A DNA stretch of 64,000 nucleotides from Allomuricauda sp. (GTDB lineage Bacteria; Bacteroidota; Bacteroidia; Flavobacteriales; Flavobacteriaceae), in contig NZ_JANQLX010000002.1 in NCBI RefSeq assembly GCF_028280385.1, positions 124,001-188,000 on the forward strand, in the 5' to 3' direction. The notes beneath the pieces are model-generated. The model did not search any database. It had not been told where the DNA came from and saw only the letters and a program-made list of their open reading frames with translations. The position numbers and the translations under genes are program-made. Every line of letters begins with the position of its first letter. Positions within the stretch are counted from its first letter, which is position 1. Shown here piece after piece: positions 1-9,253 of this stretch.

Positions 1-659
1 CCATGTTGAACGTAGTGGACGGAAATTTGGTGGTGGAAGAAAAGGGGATATATGCCGTGGAAAAATTTTTAATGGCCCGAAGATTTATGTACTGGCAAGT
101 ATATCTCCACAAGACCAGTCTTTGTGCGGAACAAATGCTCATTAGAATCATGGATAGAACCAGGGAGCTGCAGCGGGCTGGTGAAAACTTATCTGGAAAT
201 CGGACGCTATTGTTTTTCTTGGAAGGTATCGAGGCAACATCCTTTTTGCCTGATACCTTGGATAGGTTTGCACAGTTGGACGATGTGGATATCATCGCTG
301 GCGTGAAGACCTGGCAGCATCATGAAGACCCGGTACTTTCCAGGCTGTGCAATATGTTGCTCAACCGAAAATTGTTGAACGTCAAAATAAAAAACAAGCC
401 TATTCCGTTGGAAAGGATTGAGGAGCGGTTGTCACAGACCCAAAAGGAATGGGGACTCACCTTGGAAGAGGCCTCCCATTTTGTTTTCATGGGGGAAATA
501 TCCAATAGGGCATATAGCGGTAACCATCAAGCCATTAGAATCCTGAAAAAGAACGGAAAGGTAACCGATGTTCTGAAAGAGTCCGACCAACTTAGTTTAA
601 AGGCACTGTCCAAGACAGTTACAAAATTTTACGCCTGCTATCCCAAGGAAGTCGTTTAG
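1..659 (+). CDS. HD-domain phosphohydrolase, C-terminal part (cut by window edge)
   Basis: The reading frame is open from the first base and closes with TAG at 657-659, so the gene starts outside the window. The first visible residues read as the middle of an HD-superfamily metal-dependent phosphohydrolase (a GIYAVEKFLMARRFMYWQVY segment followed by HKTS), not as a natural N-terminus. About 218 residues of the helical C-terminal half remain, and the H...D metal-binding signature itself would lie upstream. The gene ends 23 nt before lpxD, and a gene of this type next to lpxD is in my memory a common arrangement in flavobacteria. The family call comes from recognition of the sequence; the substrate is unknown. 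Confidence 0.75.
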   Translation, partial: MLNVVDGNLVVEEKGIYAVEKFLMARRFMYWQVYLHKTSLCAEQMLIRIMDRTRELQRAGENLSGNRTLLFFLEGIEATSFLPDTLDRFAQLDDVDIIAGVKTWQHHEDPVLSRLCNMLLNRKLLNVKIKNKPIPLERIEERLSQTQKEWGLTLEEASHFVFMGEISNRAYSGNHQAIRILKKNGKVTDVLKESDQLSLKALSKTVTKFYACYPKEVV

Positions 660-669
660 CAAATTTTGT

Positions 670-677
670 TACTTTTG
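670..677 (+). promoter_or_regulatory. Candidate -7 promoter element of lpxD
   Basis: TACTTTTG matches the Bacteroidota -7 consensus TAnnTTTG exactly and lies just 5 nt upstream of the lpxD ATG at 683. No clear TTG -33 element is seen at the usual distance. If it is used, the lpxD mRNA would start at or within a few bases of the start codon. Confidence 0.5.
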
Positions 678-682
678 CAGAA

Positions 683-1714
683 ATGAAATTTACCGCTACC
701 CAAATTGCCGGAATTTTAGAGGGAGAAGTTGAGGGCAATCCGCAAATTGCCGTTCATAAATTGTCCAAAATTGAAGAGGGGGAAAAAGGTTCCCTTACTT
801 TTTTGGCCAATCCCAAGTATACCTCTTATATCTATTCCACCAAGGCCTCAATCACTATTGTAAACAAGGATTTTATCCCTGAACAGGATTTGTCCACCAC
901 TTTGATCAAGGTGGACGATGCCTATAAATCCTTTTCCAAACTTTTGGAATACTACAACCAGGTGAAAAATAACAAGGTAGGCATTGAAAGCCCCTCTTTT
1001 ATTTCAGAGACCGTATCGTACGGGGAAGGGTTCTATTTGGGAGCATTTTCCTATTTGGGGGATAATGTCAAAATTGGAAAAAATGCCAAAATTTATCCCA
1101 ATGTATATATTGGCGACAACGTGACCATGGGAGACAATGTATTGGTATTTGCTGGAGCCAAGATATACTCGGAATCCATAATAGGTAACAATTGTGTAAT
1201 CCATAGTGGTGCCATCATAGGTGCTGATGGTTTTGGATTCACCCCAAATTCCAATGGGGAATACAGCAAAGTGCCCCAGACCGGAAACGTGGTTTTGGAA
1301 GACAATGTGGATGTTGGCGCAGGTACCACCATTGATCGTGCTACACTGGGATCTACCATTCTGCGCAAGGGTGTAAAACTGGACAATCAGATTCAGATTG
1401 CACACAATGTTGAAATCGGTGAGAACACTGCCATAGCCGCACAAACAGGTATCGCTGGATCTACCAAAATCGGAAAAAACTGCCTTATCGGGGGCCAAGT
1501 CGGTATTGTTGGCCATATCACCATTGGCGACCGGGTTAAGATTCAGGCCCAATCTGGTATAGGAAGAAATGTAAAGGACGATGAAGTATTACAGGGTTCG
1601 CCAGCTCTGAATTATGGCGATTACAATAAATCTTACGTACACTTTAAAAATTTGCCTAAACTGGTAAATCAAATTTCCAACTTAGAAAAAAGAATTGACG
1701 GTGAGCAAGACTAG
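683..1714 (+). CDS. lpxD: UDP-3-O-(3-hydroxyacyl)glucosamine N-acyltransferase LpxD
   Basis: The 343-residue product has the LpxD layout: an N-terminal uridine-binding domain (about 1-100), then a left-handed parallel beta helix made of hexapeptide repeats (about 105-320, with runs such as IGDNVTMGDN and IGENTAIAAQ). The motif QIAHNVEIGE carries the His that serves as catalytic base in the family. LpxD transfers a 3-hydroxyacyl chain from acyl carrier protein to UDP-3-O-acyl-glucosamine, the third step of lipid A synthesis, in the cytoplasm. The gene heads the lipid A block and its 3' end overlaps the start of lpxC/fabZ by 20 nt, which suggests translational coupling. Confidence 0.95.
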   Translation: MKFTATQIAGILEGEVEGNPQIAVHKLSKIEEGEKGSLTFLANPKYTSYIYSTKASITIVNKDFIPEQDLSTTLIKVDDAYKSFSKLLEYYNQVKNNKVGIESPSFISETVSYGEGFYLGAFSYLGDNVKIGKNAKIYPNVYIGDNVTMGDNVLVFAGAKIYSESIIGNNCVIHSGAIIGADGFGFTPNSNGEYSKVPQTGNVVLEDNVDVGAGTTIDRATLGSTILRKGVKLDNQIQIAHNVEIGENTAIAAQTGIAGSTKIGKNCLIGGQVGIVGHITIGDRVKIQAQSGIGRNVKDDEVLQGSPALNYGDYNKSYVHFKNLPKLVNQISNLEKRIDGEQD

Positions 1715-3107
1715 CGTAAAGCAGCGCACTATTAAAGATAAAGTAACCCTACAAGGTGTTGGGTTGCATACCGGTGAGAACGTTTCCATGACTTTCGTTC
1801 CCGCCAGGGAAAACCATGGCTTTGCATTTAAAAGGGTAGACCTGGAAGGGGAGCCCATTATTGAGGCGGATGCCAATTATGTGGTAAACACCCAGCGTGG
1901 AACCAACTTGGAAAAGAACGGGGTCAAGATTCAAACCTCAGAGCACGTATTGGCTGCTTTGGTAGGACTCGATATTGACAACGTGCTCATTGAACTGGAT
2001 TCCCCGGAGCCTCCCATTATGGATGGTTCGTCCAAATTTTTTGTGGAAGCCCTGGAAAAGGCAGGTATTGTAGAACAGGAACAAGACCGTGAAGAATACA
2101 TCGTCAAAGATGTCATTTCTTATAAGGATGAGGCTACTGGCAGTGAAATCACGGTAATCCCTTCTGATCAATATCAAGTAACCACCATGGTGGATTTTGG
2201 GACCAAGGTGTTGGGTACACAAAACGCAACCCTGGAAAGAATAGGGGATTTCAAAAACGAAATTGCCGATGCCAGAACCTTTAGCTTCCTGCATGAATTG
2301 GAAATGCTTTTGGAGCATGGGCTGATCAAAGGGGGAGACCTGAACAATGCCATTGTATATGTGGATAAGGAAATTTCCGATCCCACCATGAAAAAATTGG
2401 AGAAGGCTTTTAAAAAGGAAAAGCTTTCCGTAAAACCCAATGGAATTTTGGACAATCTTACCTTACATTACCCCAATGAGGCGGCTCGTCACAAATTGTT
2501 GGATGTTGTAGGTGATTTGGCCTTGGCCGGAACCCGTATCCGCGGAAAGGTTATCGCCAATAAACCAGGGCATTTCGTAAATACCCAGTTTGCCAAAAAG
2601 TTATCCAAGATCATCAAGATTGAAAAAAGGAACAAGGTCCCAAGTTTTGATCTGAACCAACCGCCATTAATGGACGTTACCCAGATCATGAACATGCTTC
2701 CGCACAGACCCCCTTTTTTATTGGTGGATAAAATTCTGGAATTATCCGACACCCACGTGGTTGGTGTTAAGAATGTGACGATGAACGAGCCCTTCTTTGT
2801 TGGACATTTTCCGGGAGCACCAGTCATGCCAGGGGTATTACAAGTGGAAGCCATGGCGCAGACCGGGGGGATTTTGGTATTGAGTACGGTTCCCGACCCT
2901 GAAAATTACTTGACTTTCTTCATGAAGATGGACAATGTAAAGTTCAAACAACAGGTATCGCCAGGAGACACTTTGATTTTTAAATGTGATTTGATATCAC
3001 CCATTAGACGGGGCATTTGCCATATGCAGGCCTATGCTTATGCCAACGGCAAACTGGCGTCAGAAGCGGAATTGATGGCCCAAATTGTGAAAACCAAAAA
3101 CAACTAA
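1695..3107 (+). CDS. lpxC/fabZ: Bifunctional UDP-3-O-acyl-GlcNAc deacetylase / 3-hydroxyacyl-ACP dehydratase (LpxC-FabZ)
   Basis: This is a fused protein of 470 residues. Residues about 10-310 are LpxC, the zinc deacetylase that commits UDP-acyl-GlcNAc to lipid A; the zinc-ligand helix motif SEHVLAAL is at 82-89 and NEAARHKLLDVVGDL lies near the end of the domain. Residues about 325-465 are FabZ, the hotdog dehydratase of fatty acid elongation, with LPHRPPFLLVDK near 335 and HFPGAPVMPGVLQVEAMAQ near 372-390. The fusion is established for Bacteroidota. The start is TTG at 1695 or GTG at 1701; both lie inside lpxD. It is followed 5 nt later by lpxA, so one transcript supplies both acyl-chain and lipid A enzymes. 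Confidence 0.95.
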   Translation: MTVSKTSVKQRTIKDKVTLQGVGLHTGENVSMTFVPARENHGFAFKRVDLEGEPIIEADANYVVNTQRGTNLEKNGVKIQTSEHVLAALVGLDIDNVLIELDSPEPPIMDGSSKFFVEALEKAGIVEQEQDREEYIVKDVISYKDEATGSEITVIPSDQYQVTTMVDFGTKVLGTQNATLERIGDFKNEIADARTFSFLHELEMLLEHGLIKGGDLNNAIVYVDKEISDPTMKKLEKAFKKEKLSVKPNGILDNLTLHYPNEAARHKLLDVVGDLALAGTRIRGKVIANKPGHFVNTQFAKKLSKIIKIEKRNKVPSFDLNQPPLMDVTQIMNMLPHRPPFLLVDKILELSDTHVVGVKNVTMNEPFFVGHFPGAPVMPGVLQVEAMAQTGGILVLSTVPDPENYLTFFMKMDNVKFKQQVSPGDTLIFKCDLISPIRRGICHMQAYAYANGKLASEAELMAQIVKTKNN

Positions 3108-3112
3108 CGCAC

Positions 3113-3898
3113 ATGAATCAGCCGCTGGCCTACGTTCACCCAGGTGCAAAGATTGCCAAGAATGTGGTGATCGAACCCTTTACTACCATACATAATAATG
3201 TAACCATTGGAGAAGGTACATGGATTGGCTCCAATGTTACCATTATGGAAGGGGCAAGAATTGGAAAGAACTGCAACATCTTTCCGGGAGCCGTAATTTC
3301 GGCAACCCCACAAGACTTGAAGTACCAAGGAGAGGAGACTACCGTGCATATTGGAGATAATACTACCATTCGGGAATGTGCCACCATCAACAAGGGTACT
3401 TCCGACAGGATGAAAACCGTAATTGGCAACAACTGCCTGATCATGGCCTATTGTCACATTGCGCATGACTGTTTTATCGGGGACAATTGCATATTCAGTA
3501 ACAATTCAACCTTGGCCGGGCATGTAACCATAGGTGCCAATGTGGTTCTGGCAGGTATGGTAGCGGTGCACCAGTTTGTTTCCATTGGCAATCACGCTTT
3601 TGTAACAGGAGGTTCCCTCGTAAGAAAAGATGTTCCTCCTTATGTCAAAGCGGCTCGTGAACCCTTGTCCTATGTGGGAATCAATTCCATTGGACTGCGA
3701 AGAAGGGGATTTGACTCGGAAAAAATCCGGGAAATCCAAAACGTATACCGTATCCTTTACCAAAAGAATTATAACAATACACAAGCAGCTTCCATCATAG
3801 AGGCCGAAATGGTGGCCACCCCGGAACGCGACGAGATACTTCAGTTTATTAGAGATTCCCAGCGCGGAATTATGAAAGGATATTTTAGTTCAAATTAG
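3113..3898 (+). CDS. lpxA: UDP-N-acetylglucosamine O-acyltransferase LpxA
   Basis: From ATG 3113 the product has 261 residues, close to the family's usual 255-262; the frame stays open further upstream, but that extension would lie inside lpxC/fabZ and is not protein-like. It has hexapeptide repeats over the first about 190 residues and a helical C-terminus. The motif CHIAHDC holds the catalytic His (about residue 118). LpxA transfers a 3-hydroxyacyl group from ACP to UDP-GlcNAc, the first reaction of lipid A synthesis. It is spaced 5 nt from lpxC/fabZ and 5 nt from efp, so it belongs to the same transcript. Confidence 0.95.
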   Translation: MNQPLAYVHPGAKIAKNVVIEPFTTIHNNVTIGEGTWIGSNVTIMEGARIGKNCNIFPGAVISATPQDLKYQGEETTVHIGDNTTIRECATINKGTSDRMKTVIGNNCLIMAYCHIAHDCFIGDNCIFSNNSTLAGHVTIGANVVLAGMVAVHQFVSIGNHAFVTGGSLVRKDVPPYVKAAREPLSYVGINSIGLRRRGFDSEKIREIQNVYRILYQKNYNNTQAASIIEAEMVATPERDEILQFIRDSQRGIMKGYFSSN

Positions 3899-3903
3899 CA
3901 TTT

Positions 3904-4470
3904 ATGGCGAATACATCTGACATACGAAAAGGGTTGTGCATCAGGTACAACCATGATATTTATAAAATTGTGGAGTTTCTTCATGTGAAACCTGGAAAAG
4001 GACCTGCTTTTGTACGGACCAAATTAAAAAGCGTTACCACAGGTAAGGTAATCGACAATACTTTTTCCGCTGGGCATAAAATCGAAGATGTTAGGGTGGA
4101 AACACGCTCCTACCAATATTTGTATGCGGAAGGTGATACCTTTCATTTCATGAATACGGATGATTACAATCAGATTTCCCTCCAAAAAAGTTCGTTGGAC
4201 TCACCGGACCTGTTAAAGGAAGGGGAAGTGGTAACCATTCTTTTCAATACAGAGGACAGCATGCCTTTATCCGTGGAAATGCCGGCCAGTGTAATTTTGG
4301 AAGTTACCCATACAGAGCCGGGAGTGAAAGGGAACACTGCAACCAACGCCACCAAACCTGCAACGGTGGAAACAGGTGCCCGAATAAATGTCCCGCTTTT
4401 TATCAATGAAGGGGACAAGATCAAAGTGGATACCGAAAAAGGGAATTATCAGGAAAGGGTTAAAGAATAA
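3904..4470 (+). CDS. efp: Translation elongation factor P
   Basis: The 188-residue product has the three beta-barrel domains of EF-P. The loop KPGKGPAFVRTK places a Lys at position 32, the equivalent of the modified Lys34 of E. coli EF-P, and the C-terminal domain carries the conserved segment GARINVPLFINEGDKIKVDT. EF-P binds the ribosomal E site and relieves stalling at polyproline stretches. It lies 5 nt after lpxA and 6 nt before the second lpxD-like gene. Linkage with lipid A genes is positional; no functional link is evident. Confidence 0.95.
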   Translation: MANTSDIRKGLCIRYNHDIYKIVEFLHVKPGKGPAFVRTKLKSVTTGKVIDNTFSAGHKIEDVRVETRSYQYLYAEGDTFHFMNTDDYNQISLQKSSLDSPDLLKEGEVVTILFNTEDSMPLSVEMPASVILEVTHTEPGVKGNTATNATKPATVETGARINVPLFINEGDKIKVDTEKGNYQERVKE

Positions 4471-4476
4471 TTCGGA

Positions 4477-5415
4477 ATGAAGTTTCCAAGAACCCATACC
4501 CTAAAGGAGATATCGGAAATCATTGAAGCCAAATATGTGGGTGACGATGATTTTCCTGTTTTGGGCATGAACGAAATCCACGTAGTGGAAGAGGGGGATA
4601 TTGTTTTTGTGGATCATCCCAAATACTATGATCAAGCCTTGAACTGTAGGGCAACCGTGGTGCTGATCAACAAAGAAGTGGAATGTCCAGAAGGCAAAGC
4701 GCTTTTAATTTCAGACAATCCATTTACTGACTTCAATAAGTTGACCCGGCATTTTTCTCCTTTTCAACAGGCCGACCGGGCCATTTCCGAATCTGCCGTA
4801 ATAGGGAAAGGCACCATAATTCAGCCCAACGTGTTTATTGGGAACAACGTTCAAATTGGGGAAAACTGCCTAATTCATGCCAATGTGTCCATATATGATA
4901 ATTGCATTATCGGAAATAATGTAACCATTCACAGTGGAACTGTTTTGGGTTCCGATGCGTTTTACTATAAGAAGCGGGAAGTGGGTTTTGAACGCTTGCT
5001 CTCCAGTGGTCGTGTAGTTATTGAAGATCATGTGGACATAGGGGCTTCCTGTTCCATTGACCGTGGGGTTACAGGAGATACCACTATTAAGGAATGGACC
5101 AAATTGGACAATCAAATCCAGATAGGGCATGACACTGTTATTGGAAGAAGATGCCAGATAGCCTCCCATACAGGTATTGCCGGATGTGTGGTACTAGAGG
5201 ACGAGGTAGTGCTTTGGGGGCAGGTAGGTGTGATCAGCGCAATTACCATAGGCAAGGGTGCCGTGGTCTATGCCCAATCCGGTGTAGCAAAAAGTTTGGA
5301 AGGCGGGAAGACCTATTTTGGTAGCCCTGCAGAAGAGGCCCGCAGCAAAATGCGGGAAATTACAGCCTTGAAAAACCTTCCCACTTGGTTAAAGAACAAT
5401 TCCCGAAATAGCTAA
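4477..5415 (+). CDS. LpxD-like UDP-3-O-acylglucosamine N-acyltransferase paralogue
   Basis: A second LpxD-type protein of 312 residues, shorter than LpxD at 683. It has a small N-terminal domain (about 1-100) and a hexapeptide-repeat beta helix (about 105-280), including IGENCLIHAN and IGHDTVIGRR, where a His occupies the place of the catalytic base. The two proteins share the DNQIQI[AG]H core but differ widely elsewhere. It may acylate a different sugar nucleotide or use a different acyl-ACP; the sequence does not decide. It follows efp by 6 nt and ends the block; sucD downstream has its own promoter element. Confidence 0.85.
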   Translation: MKFPRTHTLKEISEIIEAKYVGDDDFPVLGMNEIHVVEEGDIVFVDHPKYYDQALNCRATVVLINKEVECPEGKALLISDNPFTDFNKLTRHFSPFQQADRAISESAVIGKGTIIQPNVFIGNNVQIGENCLIHANVSIYDNCIIGNNVTIHSGTVLGSDAFYYKKREVGFERLLSSGRVVIEDHVDIGASCSIDRGVTGDTTIKEWTKLDNQIQIGHDTVIGRRCQIASHTGIAGCVVLEDEVVLWGQVGVISAITIGKGAVVYAQSGVAKSLEGGKTYFGSPAEEARSKMREITALKNLPTWLKNNSRNS

Positions 5416-5446
5416 TAAAATACTTTAACTTTTAGAGCCAATGGCA

Positions 5447-5454
5447 TACTTTTG
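5447..5454 (+). promoter_or_regulatory. Candidate -7 promoter element of sucD
   Basis: TACTTTTG is an exact TAnnTTTG match 22 nt before the sucD ATG. The upstream stretch around 5424-5433 is T/A rich but lacks a clean TTG, so the -33 element is uncertain. Confidence 0.5.
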
Positions 5455-5476
5455 TCGAGGCTAACAAATTCTAAAT

Positions 5477-6349
5477 ATGAGCGTCTTAGTAAACAAAGAT
5501 TCAAAAATAATTGTTCAGGGTTTCACTGGAAGTGAAGGAACATTCCACGCAGGTCAAATGATTGAGTATGGCACCAATGTGGTGGGAGGGGTCACTCCAG
5601 GTAAAGGTGGTCAGGAACATCTTGGTAAACCTGTTTTTAATACGGTGGAAGATGCCGTAAAAAATGTGGGAGCGGATACTTCCATCATTTTTGTACCTCC
5701 TGCGTTTGCCGCAGATGCCATCATGGAAGCTGCCAGCGCTGGTATCAAAGTAATCATAACTATTACTGAGGGAATCCCTGTGGCGGACATGGTGAAGGCC
5801 AATGACTATATCAAAGACTTGGATTGTACCTTGGTGGGCCCCAATTGCCCCGGGGTTATTACCCCGGAAGAAGCCAAGGTTGGGATCATGCCCGGTTTTG
5901 TATTCAAAAAAGGAAACATAGGAATTGTTTCCAAGTCTGGAACCCTTACCTATGAAGCGGCCGATCAGGTAGTGCGTCAAGGATTGGGAATTACCACTGC
6001 TATCGGAATTGGGGGAGACCCCATTATCGGAACCACAACCAAAGAGGCGGTGGAACTATTGATCAACGACCCAGAAACCGAATGTGTGGTTATGATCGGG
6101 GAAATAGGTGGTCAATTGGAAGCGGACGCTGCCAAATGGTATAAAGAAAGCGGAAGTAATAAGCCCATTGTTGGTTTTATAGCTGGGGAAACTGCCCCTG
6201 CTGGTAGGACCATGGGTCATGCGGGAGCTATCGTAGGTGGAAGCGATGATACCGCCCAGGCCAAGAAAAGAATTATGCGCGATTGTGGAATCCACGTTGT
6301 GGATTCACCTGCCGAAATTGGCGTTAAGGTCAAAGAGGTAGTTGGATAA
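5477..6349 (+). CDS. sucD: Succinate-CoA ligase subunit alpha
   Basis: At 290 residues this is the normal length for SucD. An N-terminal CoA-binding Rossmann domain (about 1-130, with [12 protein letters not shown]) precedes the ligase domain. The active-site His that carries the phosphoryl group sits in GHAGAIVGG (His about 248). Together with SucC it converts succinyl-CoA to succinate with nucleotide triphosphate formation in the TCA cycle. sucC is not in the window, so the alpha and beta genes are unlinked here. The gene has its own promoter element and a strong terminator directly after it, which marks it as a single-gene unit. Confidence 0.97.
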   Translation: MSVLVNKDSKIIVQGFTGSEGTFHAGQMIEYGTNVVGGVTPGKGGQEHLGKPVFNTVEDAVKNVGADTSIIFVPPAFAADAIMEAASAGIKVIITITEGIPVADMVKANDYIKDLDCTLVGPNCPGVITPEEAKVGIMPGFVFKKGNIGIVSKSGTLTYEAADQVVRQGLGITTAIGIGGDPIIGTTTKEAVELLINDPETECVVMIGEIGGQLEADAAKWYKESGSNKPIVGFIAGETAPAGRTMGHAGAIVGGSDDTAQAKKRIMRDCGIHVVDSPAEIGVKVKEVVG

Positions 6350-6371
6350 ACCAATCGTTAAAACTATTGTA

Positions 6372-6398
6372 AATCCCGTTTTGTGCGGGATTTTTTTT
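6372..6398 (+). terminator. Rho-independent terminator after sucD
   Basis: Stem AATCCCG (6372-6378) pairs with CGGGATT (6386-6392) around a 7-nt loop and runs into eight T residues (6391-6398). It lies 23 nt after the sucD stop. Confidence 0.9.
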
Positions 6399-6421
6399 CG
6401 CTAAAACCTAAAACAAAAAAC

Positions 6422-6429
6422 TATATTTG
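6422..6429 (+). promoter_or_regulatory. Candidate -7 promoter element of fabG
   Basis: TATATTTG matches TAnnTTTG exactly, 32 nt upstream of the fabG ATG and just after the sucD terminator. I see no convincing -33 TTG. Confidence 0.5.
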
Positions 6430-6461
6430 AATATCAACCATTCAAACAAATTTGGAACATT

Positions 6462-7208
6462 ATGAAACTTTTGGAAGGCAAAAATGTAATCATTACCGGG
6501 GCTAGTAGGGGAATTGGCAAAGGTATTGCCCAGGTATTTGGAAAAGCAGGTGCCAATGTGGCTTTTACTTATAGTTCAAGTGAAGCTCCCGCTTTGGAAT
6601 TGGAGCAGGAATTGTCGGCAATGGGCGTTAAGGCCAAGGCCTATAAGAGCAATGCTGGAAGTTTTGCCGAATCCGAGGAATTGGTGGCCAAGGTCTTGGA
6701 GGATTTTGGGGGAATTGATGTGTTGATCAACAATGCGGGAATCACCAAGGACAATCTCCTTATGAGAATGGGAGAAGAGGATTTTGACACGGTAATCGAA
6801 ATCAACCTGAAATCTGTTTTCAACATGACCAAAGCGGTCCAGCGTACCATGCTCAAGCAACGTAAAGGTTCCATAATCAATATGAGTAGCGTGGTTGGAG
6901 TAAAAGGAAATGCTGGTCAGACCAATTATGCAGCCTCCAAGGCCGGAATGATTGGGTTTACAAAATCCGTAGCCCTGGAACTGGGCTCTAGGAGTATTCG
7001 ATGCAATGCCATTGCCCCAGGTTTTATTGAAACCGAAATGACGGACAAATTGGATGAAAAGACGGTTCAGGGATGGAGGGATGCCATACCTTTAAAAAGA
7101 GGTGGCAGCCCCGAGGACGTGGCCAATGCCTGTTTGTTTTTGGCATCGGATATGTCTGCCTATATAACCGGCCAGGTGCTTAATGTGGACGGCGGGATGC
7201 TAACTTAA
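6462..7208 (+). CDS. fabG: 3-oxoacyl-[acyl-carrier-protein] reductase
   Basis: A short-chain dehydrogenase of 248 residues, the typical FabG length. It shows the nucleotide-binding TGASRGIG motif near residue 12, the structural NNAG motif near 88, and the catalytic Ser-Tyr-Lys set (NMSSVVG, then YAASK near 155-159), with a C-terminal NVDGGM. FabG reduces 3-oxoacyl-ACP with NADPH in the fatty acid elongation cycle. It is followed only 5 nt later by the membrane VWA gene. Other SDR activities cannot be excluded from sequence, but the overall pattern is that of housekeeping FabG. Confidence 0.93.
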   Translation: MKLLEGKNVIITGASRGIGKGIAQVFGKAGANVAFTYSSSEAPALELEQELSAMGVKAKAYKSNAGSFAESEELVAKVLEDFGGIDVLINNAGITKDNLLMRMGEEDFDTVIEINLKSVFNMTKAVQRTMLKQRKGSIINMSSVVGVKGNAGQTNYAASKAGMIGFTKSVALELGSRSIRCNAIAPGFIETEMTDKLDEKTVQGWRDAIPLKRGGSPEDVANACLFLASDMSAYITGQVLNVDGGMLT

Positions 7209-7213
7209 AATGA

Positions 7214-9241
7214 ATGGAAATACGAACGGTACTCCTTATCATCTTGGCGGCCTTGGCTGCAATTGCCATCGTATTTTTTCAATATTTCCATAAGAATAGA
7301 CGAAAGGGATCTCAAAAGGTCATCATGGCTTTGCTGAGATTTATTGCATTGTTTTGTGCCCTGCTGTTATTGATCAATCCTAAGTTTGTTAGCCAGGACT
7401 ACTACATCGAAAAAACGCAACTAGCGGTGCTCGTGGACGAATCCGAATCCATGGTCGAATCAGTGGATGTTGTTGAGGGACTTTTGGACAGGATTACCCA
7501 GGACCCCAATCTCAATAATAGGTTTGATATAACCACCTATGGTTTTGGTCGCAATCTTGAGCCCCTGGATACTATTCATTTCAATAAAAAAAACACAGAT
7601 ATTTCTAGGGCATTGATGCAGACTGAGGAGGTTTTGGGTAAAGCTCCCAAATCCGTACTCCTTTTATCCGATGGTAATCAGACTTTAGGGAGGGAATACG
7701 AATTTTTGCGTTTGGGTGACCAAACTTCAGCGCACCCGATTGTGATCGGGGATACCACCCAATACGATGATTTGGCGGTTGGTTTGGTAAACACCAATAC
7801 CTATGCTTTTTTAAAGAATAAATTTCCTGTGGAGGCCCAGTTCAATTATAAAGGTACAAATCGCGTATCCAAGAACGTTTCCATTGTACTGGACGGCAAA
7901 ACTGTTTTTCGCGAACGCTTAAATTTTGATTCCCAAAACAACAGCAGGTCCGTTGAAACCTTGATAGAAGCTACCGAGGTTGGGGTTAAGTCCCTTGTAG
8001 TCAGGATAGAGCCATTGGAAAACGAACGCAATGCCTTGAACAATACCCAAGAAAGTGCTATTGAGGTCATTGATGAAAAAACAAAAATTGCCATCGTATC
8101 GGACTTTCTTCATCCTGACATAGGAGCGCTTAAAAAATCGATTGAGTCCAATGAACAACGGGAGGTGATTCTGAAAAAACCCACAGATTCCCCTGAGAGC
8201 TTTCAAGATTTGGATTTGTTGATACTGTATCAGCCCAATCGAAGGTTCAAGAATGTATATGGGCATATCTCAAAATCCAGAGTAAATATTTTTACCATAA
8301 CCGGAACCAAAACAGACTGGCGCTATCTGAACCAAGTGCAGAACAGTTTTTTTAAAGAACCATTAAACCAGACCGAGGAACTGATTCCAATATTGAACAG
8401 TGGTTTTGACAAGTTTGGTTTGGGCGATTTGGATTTTCAAGGGTTTCCACCCTTAACTGGACATTTGGGATCCATTGAGTTTGGTATGGACGAAGAATCT
8501 TTGTTGTTTCAACAAATTAGGGGAGCCACCTTGGATACGCCCTTGTTTTCAGTTCTTACCAGTGGGGAGCGAAAGGAAGCTGTTCTTTTTGGGGAACATA
8601 TTTGGAAATGGCGGGCGCAGAGTTATAAGGATAATCAACACTTCACCGATTTTGATGCTTTTGTAGGGAAATTAATGATCTTCCTGTCCAGCAACAATAG
8701 ACGCAGCAGATTGGAATTGGATTACCAGGTTTTGTTCAAAAATCCGGGATCCGCAAAGATTAGAGCATCCTTTTATGATGCCAGCTATAGTTTTGATCCC
8801 AATGCCAATTTGGTCATTTCATTGAAAGGTGGGGATAATGGGTTTTCTAGGGAAGCCCCTATGCTGTTGAAGGGCTCCTATTATGAAACGGACCTTGGCG
8901 ATCTTAATGCCGGGAGTTACACTTTTACTGTAACGGAAAGAAATGGGAATTTCAAAAAATCAGGGAGTTTCAAAATATTGGATTTCAATCCAGAGCAACA
9001 AGTGTTGCCATCTGCTTATAGCAAACTAGCAAGGCTGGCAGAGAACCACGGAGGAGCCCTGTACTATCCTACCGAAATTGATTCCTTGATAGCCAAGCTT
9101 TCAAGTTCCAACCAGTTTGCACCCATCCAAAAAAGCAGGCAAAATATTGTATCTTTAATAGATTTTAGAATACTATTGGGAATAATTGCCCTGGCGCTTT
9201 CGCTGGAGTGGTTTATAAGAAAATACAACGGATTAATCTAA
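7214..9241 (+). CDS. Membrane-anchored von Willebrand factor A domain protein
   Basis: The 675-residue product has two N-terminal membrane segments (about 5-24 and 37-56), a VWA-like domain with a MIDAS-type DESES at 75-79, a long extracytoplasmic beta-rich region, and a C-terminal membrane segment (about 648-667) ending in RKYNGLI. Proteins with this layout resemble the BatA/BatB-like and glutamine-amidotransferase-like VWA membrane proteins common in Bacteroidota. The gene lies 5 nt after fabG and 12 nt before the SPFH gene, so the three probably share a transcript. Function is unknown; a role in envelope protein assembly is only a guess. Confidence 0.7.
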   Translation: MEIRTVLLIILAALAAIAIVFFQYFHKNRRKGSQKVIMALLRFIALFCALLLLINPKFVSQDYYIEKTQLAVLVDESESMVESVDVVEGLLDRITQDPNLNNRFDITTYGFGRNLEPLDTIHFNKKNTDISRALMQTEEVLGKAPKSVLLLSDGNQTLGREYEFLRLGDQTSAHPIVIGDTTQYDDLAVGLVNTNTYAFLKNKFPVEAQFNYKGTNRVSKNVSIVLDGKTVFRERLNFDSQNNSRSVETLIEATEVGVKSLVVRIEPLENERNALNNTQESAIEVIDEKTKIAIVSDFLHPDIGALKKSIESNEQREVILKKPTDSPESFQDLDLLILYQPNRRFKNVYGHISKSRVNIFTITGTKTDWRYLNQVQNSFFKEPLNQTEELIPILNSGFDKFGLGDLDFQGFPPLTGHLGSIEFGMDEESLLFQQIRGATLDTPLFSVLTSGERKEAVLFGEHIWKWRAQSYKDNQHFTDFDAFVGKLMIFLSSNNRRSRLELDYQVLFKNPGSAKIRASFYDASYSFDPNANLVISLKGGDNGFSREAPMLLKGSYYETDLGDLNAGSYTFTVTERNGNFKKSGSFKILDFNPEQQVLPSAYSKLARLAENHGGALYYPTEIDSLIAKLSSSNQFAPIQKSRQNIVSLIDFRILLGIIALALSLEWFIRKYNGLI

Positions 9242-9253
9242 ACGAGAATAAGC

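Noticed and set aside
3017..3112. Upstream start for lpxA inside lpxC/fabZ
   Set aside because: The extra 32 residues are not LpxA-like; ATG 3113 gives the family length.
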